Assembly (NCBI RefSeq): GCF_007005445.1
Contig: NZ_CP041387.1
Span: 806,001-870,000, forward strand
DNA: 64,000 nt
Direction: 5' to 3'
DNA from: Rhodopseudomonas palustris
GTDB lineage: Bacteria; Pseudomonadota; Alphaproteobacteria; Rhizobiales; Xanthobacteraceae
The notes under the pieces are model-generated. The model was given only the letters and a program-made list of their open reading frames with translations. It was not told the origin of the DNA and did no database searches. Position numbers and translations under genes: made by a program. This document shows, piece after piece, positions 33,365 through 44,624 of the stretch. Every line of letters starts with the position of its first letter. Position 1 is the stretch's first letter.

Positions 33365-34060
33365 ATGACGATCTTCCGCCTCAAGCAAATCGTGTCGCAT
33401 GCCAGGATCGACGCCAAGGGCGCGGTGCACTGGAACTACGATCGCGCCGAGCTGATCGCCGATGGCGTGGTGCATGTGCTGGGCCTCGTCGCCGGTCTGA
33501 TCGCCGCCACCGCCCTGGTCACGCTGACCGGCGTGTTCGCATCTACGCCGACGATCGTCTCGGTATCGGTATATGTCGCCGGGCTGCTGGCGATGCTCGG
33601 CCTGTCGGCGGCGTACAATCTGTGGCCGGTGTCGCCGCGCAAATGGCTGCTGCGGCGGTTCGACCATTCGGCGATCTACATTCTGATCGCCGCAACCTAC
33701 ACACCGATCATCAGCCAGATCAAGGATCAGATGTTCGGTCTGGCGCTGCTCGCCGGCGTCTGGGGCGTCGCGGTGATCGGCATCCTGCTCAAGCTGTTCA
33801 AGCCCGGCAAGTTCGACAAGCTGTCGGTCGGGCTTTACCTCGCGCTCGGCTGGAGCGGCATCATCGCCTACGATCAGGTGGTGGAGACGCTGCCGACCAC
33901 GGCGATGTGGTTCCTGGCGATCGGCGGCCTGCTGTACACGGCCGGCGTGATTTTCCACGCCTGGCGGCGGCTTCGGTTCCAGAATGCGATCTGGCACGCC
34001 TTCGTGCTGGTCGCCGCCGGCTGCCACTACGTCGCGGTGATGGACCTGGTGCTGGCGTAG
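33365..34060 (+). CDS. Hemolysin III family (PAQR-like) membrane protein
   Basis: 231 residues with seven hydrophobic segments. The family metal-site motifs are all present: ELIADGVVHVLG near 30, FDHSAIYILIAATYTP near 100, and a C-terminal WHAFVLVAAGCHYVAV with two histidines. Bacterial members are thought to be zinc-dependent membrane hydrolases or lipid-homeostasis proteins; the hemolysin name is historical. Divergent from the ycjX-like gene. Confidence 0.88.
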   Translation: MTIFRLKQIVSHARIDAKGAVHWNYDRAELIADGVVHVLGLVAGLIAATALVTLTGVFASTPTIVSVSVYVAGLLAMLGLSAAYNLWPVSPRKWLLRRFDHSAIYILIAATYTPIISQIKDQMFGLALLAGVWGVAVIGILLKLFKPGKFDKLSVGLYLALGWSGIIAYDQVVETLPTTAMWFLAIGGLLYTAGVIFHAWRRLRFQNAIWHAFVLVAAGCHYVAVMDLVLA

Positions 34061-34118
34061 CCGCCGCCGGATCTTTCCGATATGAACGCCCCGCCAACAA
34101 CAAGCGGGGGAAACAACC

Positions 34119-34919
34119 ATGCAGATCGCGGGCAAAGTCGTCGTCGTCACCGGCGGCGGCAATGGAATCGGGCAGGCGCTGTGCGAAGCCTTTCATAAGG
34201 CCGGCGCCGCCAAGGTCGTGGTCGCCGACCTCGATCAGGCCCGCGCCGAGGCGGTCGCCGCCTCGATCGGCGGCGCGGCGTTCAGATGCGACGTGGCCAA
34301 TGAGGCCGACATCAAGCATGTGATCGACGAGACCGAGCGGCAGTTCGGGCCGATCGACCTGTTCTGCTCCAACGCCGGGATCGGCGGCGGCTTCGATCCG
34401 ATGGCGGAGAACGCCGGCGGCGCTTCCGACGAGCCGTTCATGAAGAGCTGGATGATCCACGTGATGGCGCATGTCTATGCCGCGCGGCATCTGGTGCCGC
34501 GCTATCGTGCGCGCGGCGGCGGTTACTTCCTCAACACCATCTCGGCGGCGGGTCTGCTGTCGCAGGTCGGCAGCCCGGCCTATTCGGCCACCAAGCACGG
34601 CGCGGTCGGCTTCGCCGAAAGCCTCGCCATCGCCCACAAGGCGCACAACATCAGGGTCTCGATCCTGTGCCCGCAGGGCGTCGATACCAACATGCTGCGC
34701 GGCCTGCCCGAGGGGCCGCAATCGGCCGACGGCAACCTGTCGCCGGAGCAGGTGGCGAAGGACGCGCTGCAGGGCATCGAGCAGGAAACCTTCCTGATCC
34801 TGCCGCACCCGCAAGTCATCGACTACATGCGCAAGAAGACCGAGAACTACGATCGCTGGATCGGCGGCATGGCCAAGATCCAGGCCAAGCTGCGCGAGGC
34901 GTTCGGCGCCAAGGCGTAA
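34119..34919 (+). CDS. Short-chain dehydrogenase/reductase
   Basis: 266 residues. The cofactor motif is TGGGNGIG at 11-18; Asp37 after the second strand favours NAD(H). NNAG is here SNAG, and the catalytic set is Ser142, Tyr155 and Lys159. Substrate unknown. It follows the hemolysin III gene by 58 bp and converges with the aldolase gene. Confidence 0.88.
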   Translation: MQIAGKVVVVTGGGNGIGQALCEAFHKAGAAKVVVADLDQARAEAVAASIGGAAFRCDVANEADIKHVIDETERQFGPIDLFCSNAGIGGGFDPMAENAGGASDEPFMKSWMIHVMAHVYAARHLVPRYRARGGGYFLNTISAAGLLSQVGSPAYSATKHGAVGFAESLAIAHKAHNIRVSILCPQGVDTNMLRGLPEGPQSADGNLSPEQVAKDALQGIEQETFLILPHPQVIDYMRKKTENYDRWIGGMAKIQAKLREAFGAKA

Positions 34920-34952
34920 CGCGCTCGGACGCGGCTTCGAGGTGCGCGCGGT

Positions 34953-36020
34953 TCAGGCCGCGCGCACGATCTCGCGGACATGATCGAGCGTCTCGTCGAT
35001 CATCGCTGCGCTGACGTCGAGATGGGTGCAGGCGCGGATCCGTCCCTCCATCATCGCCAGAACGACGCCGCGGCGGCGGAGCTGTCCGACCATGTCGTTG
35101 CTCGCGACGCCGGCGCCGTCCGGCTTGAAGAACACCAGATTGGTCTGCGGCACCTGCACCTCGACGCCGTCGATCTGCGCCAGTCCGGAGGCGAGGCGGC
35201 GTGCGTTGGCATGATCGTCGGCGAGGCGGTCGACCTGATGATCGAGCGCGTACAGGCACGCCGCAGCGATCACGCCGGACTGCCGCATCGAACCGCCGAG
35301 CCGCTGTTTCCAGCGCCACACCTCGTCGATGAAGGCACGCGGGCCGGCCAGTACCGCGCCGACCGGCGCGCCGAGGCCCTTGCTGAAATCGATCCACGCC
35401 GAATCCCAGCCCTTCGTCATCCGCTCGGCGGAGACGCCGGTGGCGACCACCGCGTTCATCAGCCGGGCGCCGTCGATATGCGTCCACAGCCCCGCATCCT
35501 TGCCGGCTGCGGCGACCGCATCGAGCGTGGCCTGCGGCCAGATCGTGCCGCCGCCGATATTGGCGGTCTGCTCGGCGCTCACCATGACCTGCGGAGGTTC
35601 GTAGCGCGTCTTCGGATGCAGTGCGGCGCGGAATGCGTCCAGCGAGAACTGGCCGTCGTCGCCGTCCAGGCCGGTGATCTGGAAGCCGCCGAGCGCGGCG
35701 TGAGCGCCGCCTTCGCGCGACAGAATATGCGCGGTGCGATGTGCGATGATCTCGTCGCCGGGCCGGCAGGTCGCCAGCGTGGCGGTGACGTTGCACATCG
35801 TGCCCGAGGGCAGGAACACGGCGGCCTGTTTGCCGAGCAGCGCCGCGACGCGCTCCTGCAGCAGGTTGGTGGTCGGATCGTCGCCGGTCTGCTCGTCGCC
35901 GACCTCGGCGCGCGCCATCGCCTCGCGCATCGCCGGCGTCGGCCGCGTCTGGGTATCCGACAACAGATTGATCCGCACCGGCGGCGCATTCGGATCGGGC
36001 GGGGAAGGAGTGTAGGCCAT
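34953..36020 (-). CDS. ltaE: Low-specificity L-threonine aldolase / beta-eliminating lyase
   Basis: 355 residues from ATG 36020; the ATG 15 bases earlier cannot be excluded. A PLP fold-type I enzyme: LLSDTQTRPTPAM at the start, GDDPTTNLLQ, HIDGARLMNA with the aspartate that pairs with the cofactor, and SKGLGAPVG with the PLP lysine. These cleave threonine or allo-threonine to glycine and acetaldehyde. The amino-terminal Thr-aldolase signature is good, but substrate preference cannot be read. Confidence 0.85.
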   Translation of the reverse strand: MAYTPSPPDPNAPPVRINLLSDTQTRPTPAMREAMARAEVGDEQTGDDPTTNLLQERVAALLGKQAAVFLPSGTMCNVTATLATCRPGDEIIAHRTAHILSREGGAHAALGGFQITGLDGDDGQFSLDAFRAALHPKTRYEPPQVMVSAEQTANIGGGTIWPQATLDAVAAAGKDAGLWTHIDGARLMNAVVATGVSAERMTKGWDSAWIDFSKGLGAPVGAVLAGPRAFIDEVWRWKQRLGGSMRQSGVIAAACLYALDHQVDRLADDHANARRLASGLAQIDGVEVQVPQTNLVFFKPDGAGVASNDMVGQLRRRGVVLAMMEGRIRACTHLDVSAAMIDETLDHVREIVRAA

Positions 36021-36111
36021 GCCCGAGGCTAACATGCCGGGCGCGAAGCGGAAGGTATTTGCCCGGACACGATCAGGTCAGCGGGATGTGATTGGTACCA
36101 TCCCTCCGCAA

Positions 36112-36251
36112 GTCGTTCCGGGGCGCTCGCTCCAGCGAGCGAACCCGGAACCTCGCAGTGATTGGATGCGGCCTTCGCCACGCGCCCGGTGAACTTTCCT
36201 TCGCAACATCCTCGAGATTCCGTGTTCGCGCTTCGCGCGCCCCGGAATGAC
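36112..36251. repeat. Dispersed palindromic repeat, family A, two arms
   Basis: The left arm begins GTCGTTCCGGGGCGC (one base off the family form). The right arm here ends GCGCGCCCCGGAATGAC. It lies between the aldolase start and the rpsD terminator. Confidence 0.85.
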
Positions 36252-36280
36252 GAAGAGCCTTTGGAATACGCCGCGCAAAC

Positions 36281-36306
36281 AAAAAGGCCCCGGCGAACCG
36301 GGGCCT
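36281..36306 (-). terminator. Rho-independent terminator of rpsD
   Basis: On the minus strand AGGCCCCGG pairs with CCGGGGCCT around a four-base loop and is followed by a run of five or more T. It is 38 bp after the rpsD stop. Confidence 0.93.
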
Positions 36307-36343
36307 CGATGCATCGGACTGAGCAGCAATCAGTACGAAGAAA

Positions 36344-36961
36344 TCAGCGCGAATAGAATTCGACGATCAGGTGCGGCTCCATCTGCACCGCGAACGGCAC
36401 GTCGGAGAGCGCCGGGATGCGGGCGAACTTCGCGGTCATCTTGTTGTGGTCGACCTCGATGTAGTCCGGCACGTCGCGCTCGGCGAGCTGGCTGGCTTCG
36501 AGCACCACCGCGAGCTGCTTGGAGGCTTCCTTGACCTCGATCACGTCGCCGACCCGCACCTTGTAGCTCGGGATGTTGACGCGCTTGCCGTTGACCTTGA
36601 TGTGGCCGTGATTGATGAACTGGCGGGCCGCGAACATCGTCGACACGAACTTGGCGCGGTACACCACCGCGTCGAGGCGGCGCTCGAGCAGGCCGATCAG
36701 GTTCTCGCCCGAGTCGCCCTTCAGACGGGTCGCCTCGACGTAGATGGCGTGGAACTGACGCTCGGAAATGTTGGCGTAGTAGCCCTTCAGCTTCTGCTTG
36801 GCGCGGAGCTGGACGCCGAAGTCGGACAGCTTGCCCTTGCGGCGCTGGCCGTGCTGGCCGGGGCCGTATTCGCGGCGGTTGACCGGGCTCTTCGGACGGC
36901 CCCAGATGTTCTGGCCCATCCGGCGGTCGATTTTATACTTGGCTTCAGCGCGCTTTGTCAT
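36344..36961 (-). CDS. rpsD: 30S ribosomal protein S4
   Basis: 205 residues, a normal S4. It starts [21 protein letters not shown], has the central S4 RNA-binding domain ([14 protein letters not shown]...[17 protein letters not shown]) and ends VEFYSR. It binds 16S rRNA early in small-subunit assembly. It stands alone, as is usual in this family, not in the alpha operon with rpsK and rpoA. The alphaproteobacterial S4 lacks the zinc-finger cysteines. Confidence 0.97.
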   Translation of the reverse strand: MTKRAEAKYKIDRRMGQNIWGRPKSPVNRREYGPGQHGQRRKGKLSDFGVQLRAKQKLKGYYANISERQFHAIYVEATRLKGDSGENLIGLLERRLDAVVYRAKFVSTMFAARQFINHGHIKVNGKRVNIPSYKVRVGDVIEVKEASKQLAVVLEASQLAERDVPDYIEVDHNKMTAKFARIPALSDVPFAVQMEPHLIVEFYSR

Positions 36962-37079
36962 CGCGTCCTCTAGGGTTTGAGTTGTGAGGAAACGCGCCCT
37001 CCTGTGCTCGGGAGAATTCCCCAGCCGACAGGTCCGTCCTTAAAGCATAAGGGGAGGACCACGGGTCGCGAAACGCAAC

Positions 37080-37127
37080 GCGGGCCGAAACCGGCCCGCG
37101 AGCGGGGGCTTTCTAGGGGCAAAGCCC
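37080..37127 (-). terminator. Two hairpins between the HicA-like module and rpsD
   Basis: GCGGGCCG/CGGCCCGC (37080-37099, 4-base loop) and GGGCTTT/AAAGCCC (37106-37127, 8-base loop) follow the stop of the antitoxin-like gene. Neither has a good T-run. They may end that transcript or form part of the rpsD leader, where S4 autoregulation would act. Confidence 0.45.
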
Positions 37128-37164
37128 TGGGATGTCAATTCGGGCCGGGCAGTCGAAAGCGGGT

Positions 37165-37707
37165 TCAGGCCGCTTCCAGGGTCTGCTCGTACGCTCTCAG
37201 CCGCTGGGCGAGCGGCGCGGCCAACGGCCGGTCGCCGGCGGCGAGCGCGGTATTGGCGAGCCGCACCGCCTCGGCTTCGACAGCGGCCTCCCGGCTCAGC
37301 TTCCGCTGCGCATACAGCCATCGGGCTACAGTGGCCCAGTCCCACAGCGGGCTATCCGAGGTCACCCGGACGCTGGGCGCGGGGAAATCCCGGCTGCGCT
37401 GGCCCTTCGCGTATTGGGTCAGCGCTGCCCTGGTGAGACCGCAGCGCGCGGCGATGTCGGACAGATTGACCAGCGGGTCCGGCTCGATCCGCTCGACCTT
37501 GGCGCCCGCGGCCTCGACCGCTGCAACTGCCGAAGCGATCGCATCGCCAATCGACTCGGCTTCGCGGGCGAAGTCCAGCACGATGTGACCCTTCTGGAAC
37601 GCGACGGCGGCGTCGTCGCAGCCGGCGTCAAAGAACTGGTCGGCGAAGTCTTCGACCGCCGAGGAGAGACCGGAGGCAACGATACTGAATTCATAGGTCT
37701 TCACCAT
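37165..37707 (-). CDS. Antitoxin-like DNA-binding protein of a HicA-like pair
   Basis: 180 residues from ATG 37707; AGGAGG lies four bases upstream, and ATG 37710 is directly on it. The N-terminal part (1-75, MVKTYEFSIVASGL...FQKGHIVLDF) looks like a small alpha/beta domain. A helix-turn-helix follows (about 82-115, LVNLSDIAARCGLTRAALTQYAKGQR, then WDWATVARWL), and a helical tail ends the protein. Its 5' end overlaps the upstream small gene by 17 bp. The pair resembles a widespread, poorly studied proteobacterial module; antitoxin function is inferred. Confidence 0.7.
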   Translation of the reverse strand: MVKTYEFSIVASGLSSAVEDFADQFFDAGCDDAAVAFQKGHIVLDFAREAESIGDAIASAVAAVEAAGAKVERIEPDPLVNLSDIAARCGLTRAALTQYAKGQRSRDFPAPSVRVTSDSPLWDWATVARWLYAQRKLSREAAVEAEAVRLANTALAAGDRPLAAPLAQRLRAYEQTLEAA

Positions 37708-37945
37708 CATCCTCCTGCTTGGCGTGGGGACAGCGTGCGATCTGGCGCAGCAGTTGCCGCGCATGGTTCTCCGGATTGCGCGGCGTCGACCAGACGAACA
37801 GCACGCAGCCGTCGCGATCGTGATGCGGGCACAGCAATCGGCCCCACGCATGGCCGCCGACTTTGCTCCAGCTCCAGCCCAGCGCTTCGGCGTGGCTGAC
37901 CGCCGCCTCGATTTCCTCGTTCGGATGGGACGGCCGCTTTGCCAT
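37691..37945 (-). CDS. HicA-like small protein
   Basis: 84 residues from ATG 37945. EIEAAVSHAEALGWSWSKVGGHAWGRLLCP then FVWSTPRNPENHARQLLRQIARC fits the double-stranded-RNA-binding-like fold of HicA mRNA interferases, with the histidine of GGHAWG where HicA has its catalytic GSHH. The shared Cys and the extra segment are unlike classic HicA. A ribosome site is not obvious. It is the first gene of a two-gene unit and lies 22 bp from a palindrome that could be its operator. Confidence 0.7.
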   Translation of the reverse strand: MAKRPSHPNEEIEAAVSHAEALGWSWSKVGGHAWGRLLCPHHDRDGCVLFVWSTPRNPENHARQLLRQIARCPHAKQEDDGEDL

Positions 37946-37967
37946 CGTGACGCCCACGCTGGACGAG

Positions 37968-37985
37968 TGTTAACATATGTCAACA
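37968..37985. promoter_or_regulatory. Palindromic operator of the HicA-like module
   Basis: TGTTAACAT followed at once by ATGTCAACA is an 18-bp inverted repeat with one mismatched pair, AT-rich in a GC-rich setting. It sits just before the HicA-like gene. Autoregulation by the helix-turn-helix partner is the usual arrangement for such modules. Confidence 0.55.
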
Positions 37986-37996
37986 GAGTTGCGGCT

Positions 37997-38773
37997 TCAA
38001 GGCCCGGCTGCCGCCCGAAGCGCCCGGGCTGGGCGGTCCAGGCGCTCGATCTCGGCCGCGATAGTGGTGTTCAGCACTTGTTCCAGCCGGGTGGTCAGCC
38101 GCGCGATCGGGGCGGCGTCGATCACCCGGTGGTCGAACCGGACGATGACTTCCAGGCGGCCGTCGTCGGCGAGCCGGCCGTAGCTCAGGATATAGGGGCC
38201 GGGGCTGACCGGGTAGAGGTCGCCCGGACCGAAGGCCGACACCGAGGATACGCCGAAGCTGCCAAAGAAGTTCGCCCGCGGCCGGTCGAGCGACATCCCG
38301 GCCCACCAGGCGATCCGCCGCAGCGGCCATGGCATCCGGCTGATCCGCAGCAGCTTGCGGAACATCGGCACGGTCTCGATCGGTGCGGTGCTGGCGCTGC
38401 GAATGATCGCGTCGACCTCGTGCAGCGGCAGCGTGTCGGCAGCGGTGACCTTCTGCATCAGCACGCAGTCCTCGCCGTCGATGCGGCGGGCGACCGCGAT
38501 CATGCCGACGCTCTTCGGCAGCTCGAAGAAGTGCGGCCAGGGAAAGTCGATATACAGCGTCCGCAGCAGCGGTTCGTCGCGGGCCACCAGGCTGAACGCC
38601 TTGGCGAAGATCGCAGCGAAGCCGGGCGGCGACGCCGCCGCGGCCCGTGCCCGCGCCAGCGGGCCGAGATGTAAGGTGCGGCGATAGCTGATCAGCGGCA
38701 CGCCCTGCGAGGCGTGCATCAGATCGGCAATCAACCTTCGCGGTGCCGAGATCCGGCGAGTTTTGCCCCGCAT
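37997..38773 (-). CDS. E2-like acyltransferase catalytic-domain protein (CAT fold)
   Basis: 258 residues from ATG 38773. The C-terminal part (SSVSAFGPGDLYPVSPGPYIL... and VRFDHRVIDAAPIARLTTRLEQVL) matches the core of 2-oxoacid dehydrogenase E2 catalytic domains, where HR-x-x-D carries the active-site histidine. There is no lipoyl or E1/E3-binding domain and no E1 gene nearby, so it is not a normal dehydrogenase E2. It may acylate a small molecule. The ATG overlaps the stop of the upstream cupin gene (TAATG). Confidence 0.75.
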   Translation of the reverse strand: MRGKTRRISAPRRLIADLMHASQGVPLISYRRTLHLGPLARARAAAASPPGFAAIFAKAFSLVARDEPLLRTLYIDFPWPHFFELPKSVGMIAVARRIDGEDCVLMQKVTAADTLPLHEVDAIIRSASTAPIETVPMFRKLLRISRMPWPLRRIAWWAGMSLDRPRANFFGSFGVSSVSAFGPGDLYPVSPGPYILSYGRLADDGRLEVIVRFDHRVIDAAPIARLTTRLEQVLNTTIAAEIERLDRPARALRAAAGP

Positions 38774-39168
38774 TACTTCGCGGGCGTCGCCAGCGGCTTG
38801 GTCTTGTCGACCACCCACACCGCCATCACCTTGGCGCCCTTGTCGCCGTGCACCTTGGCATCGTGCACCACGCCGGCCGGAATGACGTAGGAGTCGCCGG
38901 CCTTGAGGTGCTTGTCGGGTTCGCCGTCGATGCTCATCACCGCTTCGCCTTCGAGCAGATAGCCGGTCTCGATGCCGGGATGGGTGTGGCGGCCGATGTT
39001 GCCGCCCGGAGGCAGCTCTGCGAGCCCGCTGACGGTGACATAGCCGTCGGGGAATTCGATCTTCTGCAGTGGCGTGCGCTTGATGCCGCTCTGCTGCGCG
39101 ACGGCGGCGCCGCAGGCGGCGACCAGCGCGCATGCGACCAGGATGTGACGCGAGATTCTGATTGTCAT
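38773..39168 (-). CDS. Exported cupin-domain protein
   Basis: 131 residues with GGAGGAG before the ATG. The signal peptide MTIRISRHILVACALVAACGAAVAQ is followed by a single cupin barrel with metal motif GRHTHPGIETGYLLEG and PAGVVHDAK. Probably a periplasmic metal-binding protein; enzyme activity unknown. Its stop overlaps the start of the E2-like gene, so the two are translationally coupled although one is periplasmic and the other cytoplasmic. Confidence 0.85.
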   Translation of the reverse strand: MTIRISRHILVACALVAACGAAVAQQSGIKRTPLQKIEFPDGYVTVSGLAELPPGGNIGRHTHPGIETGYLLEGEAVMSIDGEPDKHLKAGDSYVIPAGVVHDAKVHGDKGAKVMAVWVVDKTKPLATPAK

Positions 39169-39221
39169 TGGGGCTCCTCCGGGGCGCAAAGCTAGCAGCG
39201 TCCCGGCAGGCGGAAAAGCGC

Positions 39222-40016
39222 TCAGGCCGGAATCCGGCCGCCGAAATAGGGCGCCAGCGCCGCGCTCGCCCGGGGGTGCCGGCCGGAGGTGAAGATCATT
39301 TCGGCGCCCGGCGTCGGGGCATGGCCGGTGGCGGGGCCGAGCAGCGTGACGACGCGGCGGGCGATCGCGGGCGCCGGATCGATCCAGTCGACCGGCCAGG
39401 GCGCGAGTCGCACCAGGCAGTCGAGCAGCAGCGGATAATGCGTGCAGGCCAGCACCACCGCATCGGTGCGGCCGCGTTTGGCGTCGGCTTCGACGAAACA
39501 CGGCGCGATCTCGGCGCGAATCGCCGCGTCGGTCACTTCGCCGCCGCCGAGTGCCGTCTCCGCCAACGTAGCGAGCCGGATCGAGCCGACCAGCGACACT
39601 TCGCAGCCCTGGGCGAAATCGCGGATCAGCGCCCGGGTATATTCGAGCCGCACCGTCGCGCTGGTGCCGAGCACCGAGACCCGCTTGGTGCGGGAGCCCG
39701 CGCAGGCCGGCTTGATCGCCGGCACCGTCCCGACGAACGGCACCCGGTAGCGGGCCCGCAGCGGCGCCAGCGTCATGGTCGAGGCGGTGTTGCAGGCGAT
39801 CACGACCAGGTCCGGCGCGTGGGCGGCGATCAGCTCGCCCATCAGCGGCACGACGCGGCCGATAACCGCCTCTTCGCTGCGCTGGCCGTATGGGAAGAAC
39901 GCGTCGTCGCCGACATAGACGTAGTGCGCGTCGGGTCGGGCGCGGACCACTTCGCGCAGCACGGTCAGGCCGCCGAGGCCCGAATCGAACACCAGGATTG
40001 TGGGGAGCGAGGTCAC
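39222..40016 (-). CDS. murI: Glutamate racemase
   Basis: 264 residues from a GTG with AAGG seven bases upstream. The two catalytic cysteines are Cys75 (ACNTAS) and Cys191 (ACTHYP), and DSGLGGLTV is at 11-19. It makes D-glutamate for peptidoglycan in the cytoplasm, without cofactors. Confidence 0.95.
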   Translation of the reverse strand: MTSLPTILVFDSGLGGLTVLREVVRARPDAHYVYVGDDAFFPYGQRSEEAVIGRVVPLMGELIAAHAPDLVVIACNTASTMTLAPLRARYRVPFVGTVPAIKPACAGSRTKRVSVLGTSATVRLEYTRALIRDFAQGCEVSLVGSIRLATLAETALGGGEVTDAAIRAEIAPCFVEADAKRGRTDAVVLACTHYPLLLDCLVRLAPWPVDWIDPAPAIARRVVTLLGPATGHAPTPGAEMIFTSGRHPRASAALAPYFGGRIPA

Positions 40017-40097
40017 GGCGCGACCTTACCCGATCTTGGTTAGCTTTCGGTTGTCGATCGCGCGGCGCAGCCCTGCGGAGGCGGCAAGGCCGGCGCG

Positions 40098-40586
40098 TCA
40101 GTGGCTGTCGGCGACCTCGGTCGGCGGTACCTTGCGCTTGACCCGCTTGATGGTGCCCGAGAACGTGAACAGCGGCCGCTCGCCGCTCTTCAGAATCCCG
40201 CGGACGAAGATCAGCGACTTGCCGGCCCGGGTGACTTCGCCGGTCGCCTCGATCAGCTCGCCCTCGAATGCCGCATCCAGGAATTCGGCGCCGAACGCCA
40301 CCGTCACGCCCGGGCCCTGCAGCTCGCGGACCGCGATCGCGAACAGGCAATAGTCGGCGAAGGTCATGAGGCAGCCGCCGTGCACCGCCTTCATGCCGTT
40401 GAGGTGCTTCTTCTCGACCCGGAAGGCGCAGCGCACGCGGCCGTCGTCATCGATGCGGTGCCAGAACGGCCCGTTGTGGGATTCGAAGGTGTCCCGGGTC
40501 CAGGTTCGCCAGCCGGCAAATTCGCCTTCGGTTGCGGTGAAAAGGTCCGGGCGACCGGGACGCGTCGGTTCGGCGGGGGTGTGCAC
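40098..40586 (-). CDS. PaaI-type hotdog thioesterase
   Basis: 162 residues from a GTG preceded by AAAGGA. A single hotdog fold with the family signature KAVHGGCLMTFADYCLF (about 65-83). The N-terminus carries an extra WHRIDDDGRVRCAFR segment. Members hydrolyse acyl-CoA thioesters; the substrate is unknown. It is divergent from trpB2 and upstream of murI on the same strand with an 81-bp gap. Confidence 0.85.
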   Translation of the reverse strand: MHTPAEPTRPGRPDLFTATEGEFAGWRTWTRDTFESHNGPFWHRIDDDGRVRCAFRVEKKHLNGMKAVHGGCLMTFADYCLFAIAVRELQGPGVTVAFGAEFLDAAFEGELIEATGEVTRAGKSLIFVRGILKSGERPLFTFSGTIKRVKRKVPPTEVADSH

Positions 40587-40742
40587 GGGGCGTTATCCTT
40601 TGGTCTATCGTTTGGTCCATAAAACCGATGCGGCGCTGCAATGCAAATCGGTGAATCTGAATTGACACTGCGCAATTGGCAGGCAGATCGGCGCTGTATA
40701 CCCTCTCGCCCGCAAGAAACGGGCCGCGTGAGGGAGACCAGA

Positions 40743-42107
40743 ATGAGCGACCAGATCAAGTATGTGCTGGACGAGGAGAGCATCCCGAAGTCCTGGTACA
40801 ATCTTAATGCCGACTTTCCGACGCCGATGCCGCCGGTGCTGCACCCGGGCACGCATCAGCCTGTCGGCCCAAGCGATCTGGAGCCGCTGTTCCCGATGGA
40901 GCTGATTCTCCAGGAGGTCGCGACCGAGCGCTACATCGAGATCCCCGAGCCGGTCCGCGAGGTGTTCCGGATGTGGCGTCCGGCGCCGCTGATCCGCGCG
41001 CGCCGTCTCGAGCAGGCGCTCGGCACCCCAGCCAAGATCTACTTCAAGTACGAAGGTGTTTCGCCGGCCGGCTCGCACAAGCCGAACACCGCAGTGCCGC
41101 AGGCCTGGTACAACAAGCAGGCCGGCATCAAGAAGCTGTCGACCGAGACCGGCGCCGGGCAGTGGGGCTCGTCGCTGGCGTTCGCCGGCTCGCTGTTCGG
41201 GCTCGACGTCCTGGTCTTCCAGGTCCGCGTGTCGTTCGATCAGAAGCCGTACCGCCGTGCGCTGATGGAGACCTATGGCGCCCGCTGCATCGCCTCGCCG
41301 TCGACCGAGACCGAGTCGGGCCGCGCCATCCTGGCGGCCAATCCGAACAGTCCGGGCTCGCTCGGCATCGCGATCTCCGAAGCGGTGGAAGTCGCTGCGA
41401 AGAATCCGGACATCAAATACGCGCTCGGCTCGGTGCTCAATCACGTGATGCTGCACCAGACCATCATCGGCCAGGAAGCCATCAAACAGTGCGAGATGGC
41501 GGGCGACGATCCCGACGTGATCATCGGCTGTGCCGGCGGCGGCTCCAACTTCGCCGGTCTCGCATTCCCGTTCCTCGGCCTGCAACTGCGCGGCGGCCGC
41601 AAGCGGCGGATCATCGCGGTCGAGCCGGCGGCGTGCCCGACGCTGACCCGCGGTACCTACGCGTATGATTTCGGCGACACCGCGCATCTCACCCCGCTGG
41701 TGAAGATGCACACGCTCGGCTCGACCTTCATGCCGCCGGGCTTCCACGCCGGCGGCCTGCGCTATCACGGCATGAGCGGGATGGTGTCGCACGCCTACGA
41801 GCTCGGCCTGATCGAGGCGCGCGCCTATCAGCAGGTCGGCTGCTTCGAAGCCGGCGTGCAGTTCGCCCGGACCGAAGGCATCGTGCCGGCGCCGGAATCG
41901 ACCCATGCGGTGCGCTGCGCGATCGACGAGGCGCTGCGCTGCAAGGAGGAGGGCAAGTCGGAAACGATCCTGTTCAACCTCTCCGGCCACGGCCATTTCG
42001 ACATGCAGGCCTACATCAACTACTTCGAAGGCAAGCTGGTCGATCAGGACTACGACGAAGCCGACCTCGCCACTGCGCTGGCTGGCCTACCGGCGGTGGC
42101 GGCCTGA
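40743..42107 (+). CDS. trpB2: Tryptophan synthase beta chain 2 (TrpB2 type)
   Basis: 454 residues from the ATG at 40743 with GGGAG upstream, longer than the roughly 400 of standard TrpB. GSHKPNTA holds the PLP lysine and [15 protein letters not shown] binds the PLP phosphate. The N-terminal extension ([20 protein letters not shown]) is typical of the TrpB2 group, which can make tryptophan from indole and serine without TrpA. No trpA or other trp gene adjoins, so it probably salvages indole or has another beta-replacement role. Confidence 0.9.
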   Translation: MSDQIKYVLDEESIPKSWYNLNADFPTPMPPVLHPGTHQPVGPSDLEPLFPMELILQEVATERYIEIPEPVREVFRMWRPAPLIRARRLEQALGTPAKIYFKYEGVSPAGSHKPNTAVPQAWYNKQAGIKKLSTETGAGQWGSSLAFAGSLFGLDVLVFQVRVSFDQKPYRRALMETYGARCIASPSTETESGRAILAANPNSPGSLGIAISEAVEVAAKNPDIKYALGSVLNHVMLHQTIIGQEAIKQCEMAGDDPDVIIGCAGGGSNFAGLAFPFLGLQLRGGRKRRIIAVEPAACPTLTRGTYAYDFGDTAHLTPLVKMHTLGSTFMPPGFHAGGLRYHGMSGMVSHAYELGLIEARAYQQVGCFEAGVQFARTEGIVPAPESTHAVRCAIDEALRCKEEGKSETILFNLSGHGHFDMQAYINYFEGKLVDQDYDEADLATALAGLPAVAA

Positions 42108-42148
42108 GCAGCACGGGCGTCCCCCTCGGACGCCCCATCCAAGAACGA

Positions 42149-42235
42149 CGTCATGCCCGGGCTTGTCCCGGGCATCCACGTTTTCGGGCACGGTGCCCGC
42201 GGCCGTGGATGGCCGGGGCGAGCCCGGCCATGACG
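42149..42235. repeat. Dispersed palindromic repeat, family C
   Basis: CGTCATGCCCGGGCTTGTCCCGGGCATCC at the left and GGCCGGGGCGAGCCCGGCCATGACG at the right, each arm itself a palindrome (CCCGGG and CCGG cores). Family C is distinct from A and B and is frequent in Bradyrhizobiaceae. It lies between trpB2 and purL. Confidence 0.85.
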
Positions 42236-42393
42236 GATCGGGCAAGACCTTCGCCAGATCAATGGGTTCGCAGTGATCGCCGGCGCCGAGCGCCATCCCC
42301 AGGGGCGTAGAAAAGCCTTTCCCCCTTGGGCCGATCTTTCTACATAACAACGGTCCGCGCCGGCCCCTCCGGCGCGCCGAGGAATGCTGCCCT

Positions 42394-44604
<2,211 letters not shown>

Positions 44605-44624
44605 TCGCCTTAGGTCTCTCCAGC

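Noticed and set aside
37040..37164. A confirmed S4 autoregulatory leader before rpsD
   Set aside because: Hairpins are present, but the pseudoknot known from enteric S4 mRNA cannot be shown by eye, and rpsD stands alone here.
40662..40702. TTGACA and TATACC before trpB2 as a sigma-70 promoter
   Set aside because: The boxes are 29 bases apart, far from the usual 17.
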